Assembly (NCBI GenBank): GCA_905234655.1
Contig: CAJOJG010000005.1
Coordinates: 1 to 64,000, forward strand
Direction of reading: 5' to 3'
DNA: 64,000 nt
Origin: an uncultured Bacteroidales bacterium
Lineage (GTDB): Bacteria > Bacteroidota > Bacteroidia > Bacteroidales > UBA3824
Made by a program: the position numbers and the translations under genes. Of the stretch, positions 1 through 10,015 are shown piece by piece (position 1 is the stretch's first letter; the number at the start of each line of letters is the position of its first letter). The notes under the pieces are model-generated. The model saw nothing but the letters and a program-made list of their open reading frames with translations. It was not told the DNA's origin and made no database searches.

Positions 1-257
1 AAAAACATATCCTCAGGCTATAAATCTTTCCATCGCGATGGTTCTCCGCAAAAAATCATCTAAAAGCTTTTGTCAATTGGCCAAACAACTATTATCTTTG
101 TTGCCAATCCAAGCCGCTCACTCTCACCACTACGTCAGCCAGCGTCAGGATTTAAAAAATCGAGCCAACACAGCCCGAAATCCCAGATTTAATTGAATTT
201 TTCTGAGAAATTTTTGATGTAATAGGCGGATTTAATGGTTGTTGTGAAAAAATGGTC

Positions 258-662
258 TTAGGAGAGAGGATTTGGAGGGAGAGGAAACGCGTCTTCTTCC
301 GCCAAAATGCTGTACGCAAGGTAGTTGTCGGTGGCGTTGTCAACAATAATCGGAACGCCCGGCGTATAGGTGTAGAGGTCGTGTTTAGAGAGGGTGATGC
401 GGCGGTCGTTGTATGTGATAACAGCCTGACCATCAACGACTACCGTAAAAGCGTAGAACGCCAGCCGTCCGTTCATGCGGTTGGTCTCGTAAGCCCTGTC
501 GCGGTTGACGACAGAAAACACAATCCCGCAGTCGGGCGCGTCGCCGATGTGCCATTGTTCCTTCAAAAATTGAGACAGAATGTGCATTTTTTCATCGTAT
601 ATACTTGCGGCAAAGATAACGATTTGTTTTGTTTCAAACACAAAAAAGTTTGTTAAAATCAT
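258..662 (-). pseudogene. AraC-type regulator, N-terminal (cupin-like) part only
   Basis: ORF; N-terminal ligand-binding-like sequence (likely start MHILSQFL at ~587), ends without the HTH domain; resembles the AraC-like gene at 4825. Confidence 0.45.
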
Positions 663-725
663 TGTCGGTAAAAAATTTTCGTCGTATATTTAGCGACACA
701 ATTTTAATTAATGACACGATAACAA

Positions 726-1050
726 ATGGACAGCAAGAAATCTATCGAAGCGTTGCAATTTTTTTGTAACGGGACTGACCGATGGCGCGTTGGTCCACAA
801 GCAACAAGGGCTGATTTTCAAGTCGAAAGGCTTTGAGAAACTCGGTCAGAAATACATCGACCACTTCAACGAGGAAATGGAATGGGTGGAAAAGATGCTC
901 TACAAGTGCGTCGAGACCCTCACCGGCGACCCTTCGACCTACCAGATTATGAAGGAATACCTCGCCGACGAGGAAGAAGACCTCTACTGGAGCCAAGGCG
1001 CGCTGGAACTCATCGAGTGCATGGGCGCCGGCGGAATAGTTTTCCAATCA
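726..1050 (+). pseudogene. Ferritin-like/bacterioferritin-type protein, frameshifted remnant
   Basis: MDSKKSIEALQ.. then GLTDGALVHKQQGLIFKSKGFEKLGQKYIDHFNEEMEWVEKML in another frame; the switch coincides with a 7-T run near 758-765; C-terminus runs into unrelated sequence. Confidence 0.5.
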
Positions 1051-1065
1051 ACCCCGCAAAACATT

Positions 1066-1107
1066 GAAAGCACGGAAGTTATCAAAGGTGATTTCCGTGC
1101 TTTTTTG
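1066..1107. terminator. Hairpin terminator
   Basis: AAAGCACGGAA...TTCCGTGCTTTTTT inverted repeat with T tract. Confidence 0.7.
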
Positions 1108-1142
1108 TGTGGTTTCGCGTCCGCGACGGTTCGGATAGTCTA

Positions 1143-3572
1143 TCAATTCTTAATCTTGAACTCTACCCTCCTGTTTTTCGCCTTGCCCTGCTCGGTGGTG
1201 TTGGGGGCGACGGGCTGGTCGGCACCATAACCCTTTGTGGTGATGGTTGAATCGGGACAGCCAAGGCTTATGAGATATTGCTTCACAGAATCGGCGCGGC
1301 GTTGGGAGAGCGTGCGGTTGGCATCGGCAGAGCCTGAGTTGTCGGTATGGCCGGAAATCTCAAGGACGGCTGTGGGATTCTGACGGATAAAGGCGGCAAG
1401 GCGGGAAAGCTCCGGGAATGACTCGGCGCGCAGCTCGAACTTGTTTGTGTCAAAGAAAATATTCTCCAAGACAATCGAAACCTTGCCTTCAAGAATGTCC
1501 TGGATGGAGTTCATGGATATATTTCGCTCCAACTTCATGCCCGAAGTCAGATGCTCGGTGTTGAGATTGCCAGAAACGGGATAATAGCCTTCCCTCTCGA
1601 CATAATAGCCATACTTACGGCCGGCGGGCAAAGTTATGAAATACGTGCCGTCCTGCGGGTTACATTCCAAAGTGCCGAGGATTTTGCCGCTGCCGAGATC
1701 CTCCCATTTGATTGTGGCAGGTAAAGGCTTGTGGGTCTTAGCATCGTCAACACGCCCAAAGACAATTCCGATAGCGTCGGGGCGCATCTTTTCCGGAATG
1801 TCGACGGTGCAAATATTAGCGTCGCCGCCCGCAATTTTTGTGAACAGCGCGCTCTTTCCGTCGGTGGAAATGATGTAGTTATAATCGTCGTGGGCGGTGT
1901 TAATCTCCTTGCCGAGATTGACAGGCTCGCTCCACTGGGTCCACGACGTGTCGCTGAGCCTTGTGGACTTGAATACGTCAAGCTTGCCCATTCCGCAATG
2001 TCCGTTGCTGCTGAAATACAACGTCTTCATGTCCGACGCGAGCCAGGGGCTGCGCTCCGCATACGGAGTGTTTATCGAAGTTCCGAGATTGACAGGCTCG
2101 TTCCATGTGCCGTCGGCGTTGCGTGTGGACACGTAGATGTCACTGTTGCCGTGATAACTGCCATGGAAATTAGACTCGTGGGGATGGTGGCGGCCGACAT
2201 TGCCACGGCGGTCGGAGATGAAGAACACCGCGCTGCCGTCGGGCGCAAACGACGCGTCGGCCTCCCACGAGTTGCCGGTGTTGAGGACGGTCATTTTGTT
2301 GAGCGAAGTCCAGCCGTTGCGCGTGCGCTCGGTGTAATAAATATTTGCGTCCTTATAAATCAGGAGCATGTTCCCGTCGGGCGACACGGCGAGCGGAGCC
2401 TCATTGCCAAGCGGGGTGTTGAACTGGTCCATCGACTTGGACTGCTGCCACGCGCCGCCGACAAGGTTCGACACAAAAATATCCTCCATGCCGATATTGT
2501 CCGCGCGTCCGTTTCCGCAAAAATACAATGTCATTCCGTCGGGCGTGATGACCGGCGCATACTCAAAACTCTCAGTGTTGACCGTGGCGGGCAATGCGGT
2601 AGTCTTGTTTTTGTTGCCGGGCGCGCGGAGCATTGCGGCGATATTTTCGATTGAGTTCTGCTGGGACGGGAACTTCGGGGCATACGACGACAATATGTCG
2701 GCTGCCTCCTTGTAACGCCCCATTTCGAGGTACGGCGATATTATGCGCGTCAGTGCCACGTATGCCAGTTGGGACGGCGCGGCTTTGTCCACAAATGCCT
2801 TATAGTAAGGCTCATAGTCGTCACTATAAGACATTGCGAGCTTAAGTTTGTCGGCCTCCTGCGCAAGTTCGTATGCCTGCTTGTCGGCGTCGGTATAAAA
2901 TGGGTAGTCGGGGTATTGTTTTGCAAAAAGTACCATCTGTGAGAGTTCACCCTCGGAGTAAAAATCCGCACAAATCTTTTTCCACTCCTCGGCATAACGC
3001 TCCTTAGCCTCTGCCGCATGACGTGTGTCTGGGTACTTGTCATAAAAATCCCTATAGGCTCTGAAAGTCCCGCTGGCGGTAGTGGTGTTCCAAACTATCT
3101 CCGCCATAAGTTCACGAGCCTCAGCGACTTGCGGGTCTGCGCCGTCGAAGTTTTCGATGAACCACTGGTAGCCTTCGACAGAATTGTTTTCGGTTTTGAC
3201 TTTCATCAGCTGTGACTGCGCGACCTCAAGCATTTTGGCGTGGATTTCGTCGAAGCCAAATCCATAAATCTCCTTGCATGTGTTCTTCGTCTTTGCCGAT
3301 GAGGCTGCAAAACGGTCGTTTGCGTTACGAATCATGCGGAAGCCCTTGAGCGCGTTATAGCCCTGGAACGCGGGCGAACTTATCACACACCCCATGCCGT
3401 AGTTGGCCGCCATGGTCTCGGTGCTTTTGTCGAGAGCCTTTGCAAAAACCTTCGCGGCGTCGTCGTATTTTTGACGGCTGAGGTTGTCGAACCCCGCTTT
3501 AAGTGCCTGTGGCATCGCCTGAAAGGTCATTGCGGCAATAGTGATGACCAATAGGACAAGTTTCCGTTTCAT
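1143..3572 (-). CDS. PorE-like T9SS-associated OmpA-family protein (TPR, PD40 propeller, CRD, OmpA domain)
   Basis: 809 aa; N-terminal helical repeats, repeated SPDG..LYFSS propeller motifs, carboxypeptidase-regulatory-like segment, C-terminal OmpA motif (EISGHTDNSGSADANRTLSQRRADSVKQYL). Confidence 0.8.
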   Translation of the reverse strand: MKRKLVLLVITIAAMTFQAMPQALKAGFDNLSRQKYDDAAKVFAKALDKSTETMAANYGMGCVISSPAFQGYNALKGFRMIRNANDRFAASSAKTKNTCKEIYGFGFDEIHAKMLEVAQSQLMKVKTENNSVEGYQWFIENFDGADPQVAEARELMAEIVWNTTTASGTFRAYRDFYDKYPDTRHAAEAKERYAEEWKKICADFYSEGELSQMVLFAKQYPDYPFYTDADKQAYELAQEADKLKLAMSYSDDYEPYYKAFVDKAAPSQLAYVALTRIISPYLEMGRYKEAADILSSYAPKFPSQQNSIENIAAMLRAPGNKNKTTALPATVNTESFEYAPVITPDGMTLYFCGNGRADNIGMEDIFVSNLVGGAWQQSKSMDQFNTPLGNEAPLAVSPDGNMLLIYKDANIYYTERTRNGWTSLNKMTVLNTGNSWEADASFAPDGSAVFFISDRRGNVGRHHPHESNFHGSYHGNSDIYVSTRNADGTWNEPVNLGTSINTPYAERSPWLASDMKTLYFSSNGHCGMGKLDVFKSTRLSDTSWTQWSEPVNLGKEINTAHDDYNYIISTDGKSALFTKIAGGDANICTVDIPEKMRPDAIGIVFGRVDDAKTHKPLPATIKWEDLGSGKILGTLECNPQDGTYFITLPAGRKYGYYVEREGYYPVSGNLNTEHLTSGMKLERNISMNSIQDILEGKVSIVLENIFFDTNKFELRAESFPELSRLAAFIRQNPTAVLEISGHTDNSGSADANRTLSQRRADSVKQYLISLGCPDSTITTKGYGADQPVAPNTTEQGKAKNRRVEFKIKN

Positions 3573-3754
3573 AATGCAATTATTATTGAAGTTTTACAAT
3601 CATGTCTTGTGCCCAGTGAACGGCCACTTTACCGAGCAAAATTATATAAAAAATGGCGATTACGAAATATTTTTGCAGGAAAATATTTATCGGCAGATTC
3701 AAAAGCATCCTCTTGTCCACCAAATCCTCGGGGTGAATCCGCCGGTAAATTTGG

Positions 3755-3814
3755 TCACGGAAAACACTGAAAACACAGAAATTGACAATAACAATTTTCC
3801 GTGTTTTCCGTGAT
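3755..3814. repeat. Hyphenated palindrome of CACGGAAAA-type units
   Basis: CACGGAAAACACTGAAAACACAG...TTTTCCGTGTTTTCCGTG. Confidence 0.7.
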
Positions 3815-3910
3815 TATAAAAATCCTGAGTAAAATTAACAAAAAGCCATCAAACCGCATCACATTTCGAACAGAGAATTATCGCAATTTTTTCAGCAAAC
3901 GTTTGCATTT

Positions 3911-3987
3911 TTAACCACGGAAGACACGGAAAACACGGAAAAAATATCTCAAAAAAATTCCGTGTCTTCTGTGTTTTCCGTGGTTAA
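3911..3987. repeat. Hyphenated palindrome of CACGGAAAA-type units
   Basis: TTAACCACGGAAGACACGGAAAACACGGAA...TTCCGTGTCTTCTGTGTTTTCCGTGGTTAA. Confidence 0.85.
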
Positions 3988-4067
3988 TAAAAATGGTTAT
4001 TAATGACTATTGCCCGCGCCGGAAATTCACCGTAAAATTGCAACCGTAAAACTAAACAATCAGAACG

Positions 4068-4598
4068 ATGAAAAAATTTTTGACACTTTTGGCGGCGGCA
4101 ACGGTTTTCAGCGCAAACGCCGCGCCCGAAATCAGCCGCCTCGAACCCGAATTTTGGTTTGCGGGCATGAAAAACTCCTCACTTCAAATCATGGTTTACG
4201 GCAAGAATATCCGGTCCACAAATTGCGACGTCCACTACCCGGGCATCAAGGTGGATTCTGTCGTAAGGCTTGACAATCAGGACTATATGCTCGTCTATCT
4301 CGACACGCCCAACGCTCAGAGCGGCGTTTTCAACTTGGAATTTAGCGACAGGAAGAAGACCGTCAAAATCCCCTTCGAACTGCGCCGCCGCGAGAAGAAA
4401 GGCTCTGAGTGGACGAGTTTCAGCAACGCCGACGTGCTGTACCAACTGATGCCCGACCGTTTTGCGCAGGGTAGCCTCAATTCGCCCCTGCCGCCGCTCA
4501 ACCCCTACACCGTCAACCGCCCAAACCCGTCGCTGCGGCACGGCGGCAATTTGGAAGGAATCCGTCAACATCATATTTATAAACAGTGTTTGCCATAG
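4068..4598 (+). pseudogene. Neopullulanase/SusA-like alpha-amylase-family protein, N-terminal remnant
   Basis: Signal peptide, early beta domain, then YQLMPDRFAQG...RHGGNLEGIRQH (GH13 cyclomaltodextrinase-type start of catalytic domain); stops right after this motif. Confidence 0.7.
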
Positions 4599-4824
4599 TG
4601 CCGCAAAGATACGTAAACAATCTGAATATCCAATAAATTTCTTCAGGAAAATTGACTTCCGCAGATTTTTTCAGCACTTTTTACGAGTGTGATAAAAAAA
4701 TGAAAATATCATTTAGGCATGACAGGACGTGTGATGGTGAAAAAAAGTCATTGTGTTCCATAGTTCGCGAAAAGTGGTTTTTATTCCAAACTTTTTTGAC
4801 AGATAACACAAAATTGTTAACTTT

Positions 4825-5527
4825 GTGAGAAAAAGTATGGAAAATCTTCAACGCATAAATTTTGAGACGGTTCTTTCTGAGCAAATTGGTGCCGATTATT
4901 ACGAGAACGACATCATTATGCTCAAAGATGCCGCTGAAATTCCCGTCCTTCTTGATGCGCATCTTGAGGGCAATCTCATTGTGCTTTGCGAAAATGGCAA
5001 TGCGACGGTATATGTCAATGGCGAGGAACGTCAAATACATGAAAATCAGATTTTTATATCACGGCCAAATGTCGTTTTGAGCGATTTTGAAACATCTGAC
5101 GATTTTAAGTTTTCTGTAATCCTGATAAGCGACAGGCTACTCGCATCGTCGTTGAAGGATAATATAACTATTTGGAGCAATGCGCTTTACGTTCAAAATG
5201 CAAACGTTTTCGATTTTGAGTCGAGGCTGTTTGAAATAAAGACTGCGTCGGAAAAACTCATACAGTTTATTTTGTGCGACAGGGATTCGCCGTTTTACAA
5301 GGAAAAACTTTTTTCGATGCTCAATACTTTCATGCTTCAGATTTGCGAACAGATTCTCAGAAACAATGGATCACGGAATATGTTGTCAACGACATAAAAC
5401 TGTTCCTGAAAAAACCGACCTCTCGTGCAAGGAAATTTCCGACAAACTCGGCTTCCCCAACCTCTCTTTTTTCGGAAAATACTGCCGGAAGCATTTAGGC
5501 AAAAGTCCACGGGAACTGAGGGAATGA
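4825..5527 (+). pseudogene. AraC-family regulator with internal deletion and frameshift
   Basis: N-terminal domain ORF 4825..5397; second HTH continues in other frames (QWITEYVVNDIKLFLK, then TDLSCKEISDKLGFPNLSFFGKYCRKHLGKSPRELRE*), with the first HTH missing. Confidence 0.8.
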
Positions 5528-5530
5528 GAT

Positions 5531-6274
5531 TTGATTATCAGCGAATTAGAAAATATTTGTAAAAAAGTAGCAAAAAAGTTTGGTGGAATCAAATTTTGCA
5601 TCTACATTTACAGTGCCAAAACCCGCCAAGCCTCTCAACGATGCTCAAATGTTTTGCGGGTCGTTTTTTATATATACCAAAATTCCGCGACGTTATGGAA
5701 GAAAGTCCACGCGGGCGACGCAAACCTCAACAAAATGGATTTGTATTACCCGATTTTGAGTGTTATCCGCGAAGAATCCAAAAAATACGAGTACAAGCCC
5801 GATATTGAGCACAATGTGGTTGTAATTGACGAAAACGGCGTTGAATACCTGCGGATTCCGATGAACAAGTTTGTGGTGGAATCGTCGTCGCTGTTGGGCG
5901 AAATCAAGGCGGGCGGAAGCCGTGCGTTTGCGATTCCCGAAACCGAAACTTTTATGGGACAAATCGGCTGCAAAAAAATCAAGGCACCATCCACCGACAA
6001 ATCTGACATTCACATAGTTATCCACGATTTGCGCACCAATATGACACCAATGTTGGGTTTCAGCATCAAGTCGCAACTCGGCAGTCCGTCAACGTTGCTT
6101 AATACCGGCGAAACTACGAATATTTGTTACCATATCACCAACAAAACAATGACAGACAGCGAGTTGGACGAAATAAATTCCATCACCGACCACCTTCCGA
6201 GAATGGGTGCTTTGATTGAGCGCGGATATGGTCTTGAATATTCCAACAAAATCAAACGTTGGTTGACACTATAA
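5531..6274 (+). pseudogene. HpaII-family restriction endonuclease, truncated
   Basis: HAGDANLNKMDLYYPILSVIREE...STDKSDIHIVIHDLRTNMTPMLGFSIKSQLGSPSTLLNTGETTN, characteristic of the HpaII endonuclease family; N- and C-termini disrupted. Confidence 0.65.
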
Positions 6275-6575
6275 CCCTTTAAAAGATAATCTTTTAGGAC
6301 TGCGGTCGCCCAACGGCGGAATTGTGTGGCGTTGCGCGAACTGTCCCTGTACCCAACGGAAAGAATGGCATCAAGATTATAATGCGTAACATTGCGCCTG
6401 ACATTGCGAGTACCTTCCAAACGAACCACCGAGAAAACCTCGGTAGTTGAACTTTTGTCCAACTCTTGTTCTGCGAAAATATTCTTCAAGTGCAGTCCGA
6501 CATTGTCCGTGGAACATCCGAACAAATCCGCAATTTGTTGCTGCGAAAGCCATACGCTCTCGTTTTCCGACAGGC
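6256..6575 (-). pseudogene. RhuM-like (virulence protein) remnant
   Basis: VWLSQQQIADLFGCSTDNVGLHLKNIFAEQELDKSSTTEVFSVVRLEG..HYNLDAILSVGYRDSSRNATQFRRWATAVLKDYLLKGYSVN; both ends run into unrelated genes. Confidence 0.8.
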
Positions 6576-6579
6576 TGGC

Positions 6580-7334
6580 AGTCAACGCCCGACGGCCGCG
6601 AAGGCTGGGCGGACATCTTCCTGAAAAAAGGATATTCCGTATTCCTCGTTGACCAGCCACGGCGCGGTTCGGCGGGCGCAACGGAATACATCGTTACCGA
6701 CCCAGGCGATGTCAGCGGCGCAAAATTCAAAGTCGGCGAACAGGCTTGGTACACGCATTTCCGCATCGGGCGTGTCGCTCCTGAGCGTTACGACGGCTCT
6801 CAATTTCCCGAAGGCGACGAGGCGCAAAGGCAGTTTTTCTGTCAGATGACACCCAGCACCGGCAACTACGACGAACCGCTTTTCGGACGGGCGTCGAGTG
6901 CCGTAATGTCTGACGTACAGAAACTTACCAACAGAAAATCAATCTACGTTACACATTCGCAAGGCGGGCGTGTGGGCTGGCAGACCGACACTGACAACAT
7001 TGCCGCGATAGTTGCCGTGGAACCAGGATTTGCGCCGCAGGTTGGCTCACCAGAATATCAAAAATTCGTCGCCGCCAAAATCCCGATGCTGTTCCTTTTT
7101 GGCGACAACATCGAAAACGGCCCCAAGGACATACAATCGACAGGATTTTGGCAGATGGTGATGGCGCAATGCCGCGATTTTGCCGACCATTACACCAAAG
7201 ACGGCGGCAACGCCACGGTAATCCACCTTCCCGAAAAAGGCATCCACGGCAACAGCCATTTCATGTTTCAAGAAAAGAACAACGTCGAAATCGCCGACCT
7301 GATTGACGAATGGATCAAAGGGCTAAAACTGTAA
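6580..7334 (+). pseudogene. Alpha/beta hydrolase, N-terminally truncated
   Basis: GWADIFLKKGYSVFLVDQPRRGSAG...ITHSQGGRVGWQTD-type nucleophile region...HGNSHFMFQEKNN; N-terminus replaced by antisense RhuM sequence. Confidence 0.7.
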
Positions 7335-7349
7335 AAAAACAATTTAAAA

Positions 7350-8306
7350 ATGAAAAAACCGATAGTTGCATTATTGTTTTTGGCATTGATGGCAGCCGCC
7401 TGCCAAAACACTCAAAATATTAACATTCAAAGCGATATGAACACCACAACAATCAACGCCGAACCCCTGTCGGCGCGTCAGAAAGGCCTTGCCGCGTGCG
7501 CTTGCGTGATGGCGCAGGGCGATTTGGAAAAATTGGAAAAAGAAATCCGCACGGCTCTCGACAACGGCGTGTCAATCAACGAGTTGAAAGAAGCCTTTTC
7601 GCAACTCTACGCCTACACGGGATTCCCGCGCTCATTGAACGCGCTTGGCATCCTCAACAAGGTAATCAGCCAAAATCCCGACCCAAGATGGCAGGAAGGC
7701 AAGCCGTGGACGCGCCCCGCCGCTTGGGACGACGCAAAAAAATCCTACGAGCAAGGCAAGGCGGTGCAGACCAAACTTTCCGGCAGAGAGTTCAACTACG
7801 ACTTCTGCCCGCAGGACGATTATTACCTCAAATCGCACCTTTTCGGCGACATTTTTGCGGGCGACATCATCAACGCCGCCGACCGCGAAATCGTTACCGT
7901 GGCGGCATTGAGCGGCCTCAAAGCCGTTGACCCTCAACTCGCTGCGCACAAACGCGGCGCGGTAAACATGGGCAACACTCAGGGGCTTGTTGACGAACTT
8001 TCCGCATGGCTCGACCGCGAGGGCTACACTCTCAAAAGCGATTTCCAAAGAGGCGAGCCAAACGTAAATTTTGCGCAATATTTCACCGGCAACAGTTACC
8101 TCAACCCTCAAGAGTGGGGCAAACCCGCCGTCGCCCTCAACCCCGGCGACGTAATCGACATCCCCGAGGGCGCAAAACATTGGCACGGCGCACAAAAAGA
8201 CTCATGGTTCCAGCACATCGCCACCCACGTCAAGACCGGCGACACCGAAAGCACCGAATGGCTCGAAGCGGTCAGCGACGAGATGTATGGAAAGTTGGGT
8301 GAATGA
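7350..8306 (+). CDS. Lipoprotein with carboxymuconolactone decarboxylase and cupin domains (cupin apparently internally deleted)
   Basis: Lipobox AAC; CMD-like LKEAFSQLYAYTGFPRSLNAL; C-terminal cupin half QEWGKPAVALNPGDVIDIPEGAKHWHGA. Confidence 0.7.
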   Translation: MKKPIVALLFLALMAAACQNTQNINIQSDMNTTTINAEPLSARQKGLAACACVMAQGDLEKLEKEIRTALDNGVSINELKEAFSQLYAYTGFPRSLNALGILNKVISQNPDPRWQEGKPWTRPAAWDDAKKSYEQGKAVQTKLSGREFNYDFCPQDDYYLKSHLFGDIFAGDIINAADREIVTVAALSGLKAVDPQLAAHKRGAVNMGNTQGLVDELSAWLDREGYTLKSDFQRGEPNVNFAQYFTGNSYLNPQEWGKPAVALNPGDVIDIPEGAKHWHGAQKDSWFQHIATHVKTGDTESTEWLEAVSDEMYGKLGE

Positions 8307-8311
8307 TTTTT

Positions 8312-8380
8312 TTTACTACGGAAAACACGAAAAGTACGAAATTTTACGCCATGTAATTTTTCGTGTTTTTCGTAGTTAAT
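8312..8380. repeat. CACGAAAA-type hyphenated palindrome at a convergent junction
   Basis: TTTACTACGGAAAACACGAAAAGTACGAAATTTTACGCCATGTAATTTTTCGTGTTTTTCGTAGTTAAT. Confidence 0.85.
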
Positions 8381-9918
8381 CATTCCTTCACCCATTCCGC
8401 GATTTTACGTGTCCCGCTCGCGAAACTTACGCCGACCTTGTACAGTTTCCGACCGTCAACGCTGAACGGAATTGCGTATTCCTTGCTGTTGATTTGGGCG
8501 AGGGCATCTTTTGCGGACTTATCAACCTTAAACTCAAACACATATACATATTGCGGCGTTTTTACCACGGCGTCCATCCGCCCGTCAGAAGTGCGCCGCT
8601 CTACTTCCGTATAGAATCCCAACAACTTGAAAATCAGATAAAACACATTCTGAAAATACTTCTCTGCCTCGCCAACAATCTCGTAACTATTGTCGGCAAG
8701 AAGCGCGGTGAGGCGTTTCATAAAGCCGTCGATGTCGCCGTTGAGGACATCCTCAATGAAATTTGTAATGTCGAAATCACCGCCGTTGGTCTTGGGGAAA
8801 TTGAAATTGAGGATGAATTTCGGGAACGCCTCGCCGATTTCCTTGTTGGGCATACCGAGGGAATAGCGTTTCAGAATCGGGTCGAAGCCCTTGATTGTCA
8901 GGTATCCGCTTTGGAACAGTAACGGCACGGGATCGTCGCTGAAATTGTCAATCTTAGCCAACTGTTGCTCAGTCCGGCGCACATTGTCAAGGTCGCTGAG
9001 GTTCATATTGTGCTTCCTAATCTCTTTTACGAGAAAAGTCGGCGTGCCACTCTCAAACCAAAACTCATTGAAATCTTTGCTGTACAACGCTTTCATCAGC
9101 CCGAAAGGATTATAAATGTCAACGGCATCTTTGCTGAAATGATAGCCCTCGTACCATCTTTTGAGTTCTTTGTAGCAATCTTCTTTGCTGATTCCATTTG
9201 AATCCGCCATCTCTTGCACATAATAGTCGAGTTGCTCGTGGATTTCCTGTTCGGTGATTCCGCAGAGCGTCGAAAACTGGCGTTCCTGCGAAATGTCGGT
9301 CAGATTGTTGACATCGCTGAAAAGGCTCACCTTGCTGAACTTCGTTACGCCGGTGATGAACGCCATCTTGATGTTGTCGTCGCAGGTCTTCAAAACGCCA
9401 TAAAAAGCCTTCAACTCGGTGCGGATTTTCTCTTTAAGATTCTCATTGTCCATATTGTTGAGCAAAGGCTTGTCATATTCGTCAACGAGGACCACGACTT
9501 CTTTGCCGGTCTGTTTGGCAATTGTATTGACAAGCCGCTTGAACCTGTTGGACAACGCGCCCTTAGTTTCTATGCCATAATCAGATTCATAATCCTCTAA
9601 TTGGGAACCGAGTTCCTCACGAAAGTTCTTCATGCTGTCGTATTTCGCGCTGTTGAAGTCGAAATACAGCACCGGATACTTTTCCCACTTGGTTTCCAAC
9701 TTCGCAATATTCGTGCCGGTGAACAACTCTTTATGTCCGTCAAAATACGCTTTCAACGTACTGATTGTCAAACTCTTGCCAAAACGCCTCGGCCGCGACA
9801 GAAAGTAGCAAGCCTTCCTGTTCGCGAGGCGGTATATCATGTCCGTCTTGTCGAGATAGACAAAGTTTCCCTTTATCAACGCCGGAAACGACTGTATGCC
9901 TATTGGAATCTCTTTCAT
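8380..9918 (-). CDS. AAA-family ATPase with C-terminal PD-(D/E)XK nuclease-like domain
   Basis: MKEIPIGIQSFPALIKGNFVYLDKTDMIYRL..LSRPRRFGKSLTISTL..LVDEYDKPL..YVYVFEFKVDKSAKDALAQI; start chosen at 9918. Confidence 0.85.
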   Translation of the reverse strand: MKEIPIGIQSFPALIKGNFVYLDKTDMIYRLANRKACYFLSRPRRFGKSLTISTLKAYFDGHKELFTGTNIAKLETKWEKYPVLYFDFNSAKYDSMKNFREELGSQLEDYESDYGIETKGALSNRFKRLVNTIAKQTGKEVVVLVDEYDKPLLNNMDNENLKEKIRTELKAFYGVLKTCDDNIKMAFITGVTKFSKVSLFSDVNNLTDISQERQFSTLCGITEQEIHEQLDYYVQEMADSNGISKEDCYKELKRWYEGYHFSKDAVDIYNPFGLMKALYSKDFNEFWFESGTPTFLVKEIRKHNMNLSDLDNVRRTEQQLAKIDNFSDDPVPLLFQSGYLTIKGFDPILKRYSLGMPNKEIGEAFPKFILNFNFPKTNGGDFDITNFIEDVLNGDIDGFMKRLTALLADNSYEIVGEAEKYFQNVFYLIFKLLGFYTEVERRTSDGRMDAVVKTPQYVYVFEFKVDKSAKDALAQINSKEYAIPFSVDGRKLYKVGVSFASGTRKIAEWVKE

Positions 9919-10015
9919 TCGTTTTGCTGTTTTTGATGACAATGCAAAGATGCAACAATATTTTGAAATCTGAAAATAAATTATTAAATTTGCACATCTT
10001 AATTTCGGATTCGAT

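Noticed and set aside
152-436. 94-aa minus-strand ORF overlapping the AraC remnant
   Set aside because: Low-complexity T/S/P-rich out-of-frame translation; the AraC frame is better supported.
1731-2654. 307-aa plus-strand ORF opposite the PorE-like gene
   Set aside because: Antisense shadow ORF of a clear domain-bearing gene; no recognisable motifs.
3541-3813. 90-aa plus-strand ORF
   Set aside because: Spans the PorE-like start region and a palindromic repeat; no protein similarity recognised.
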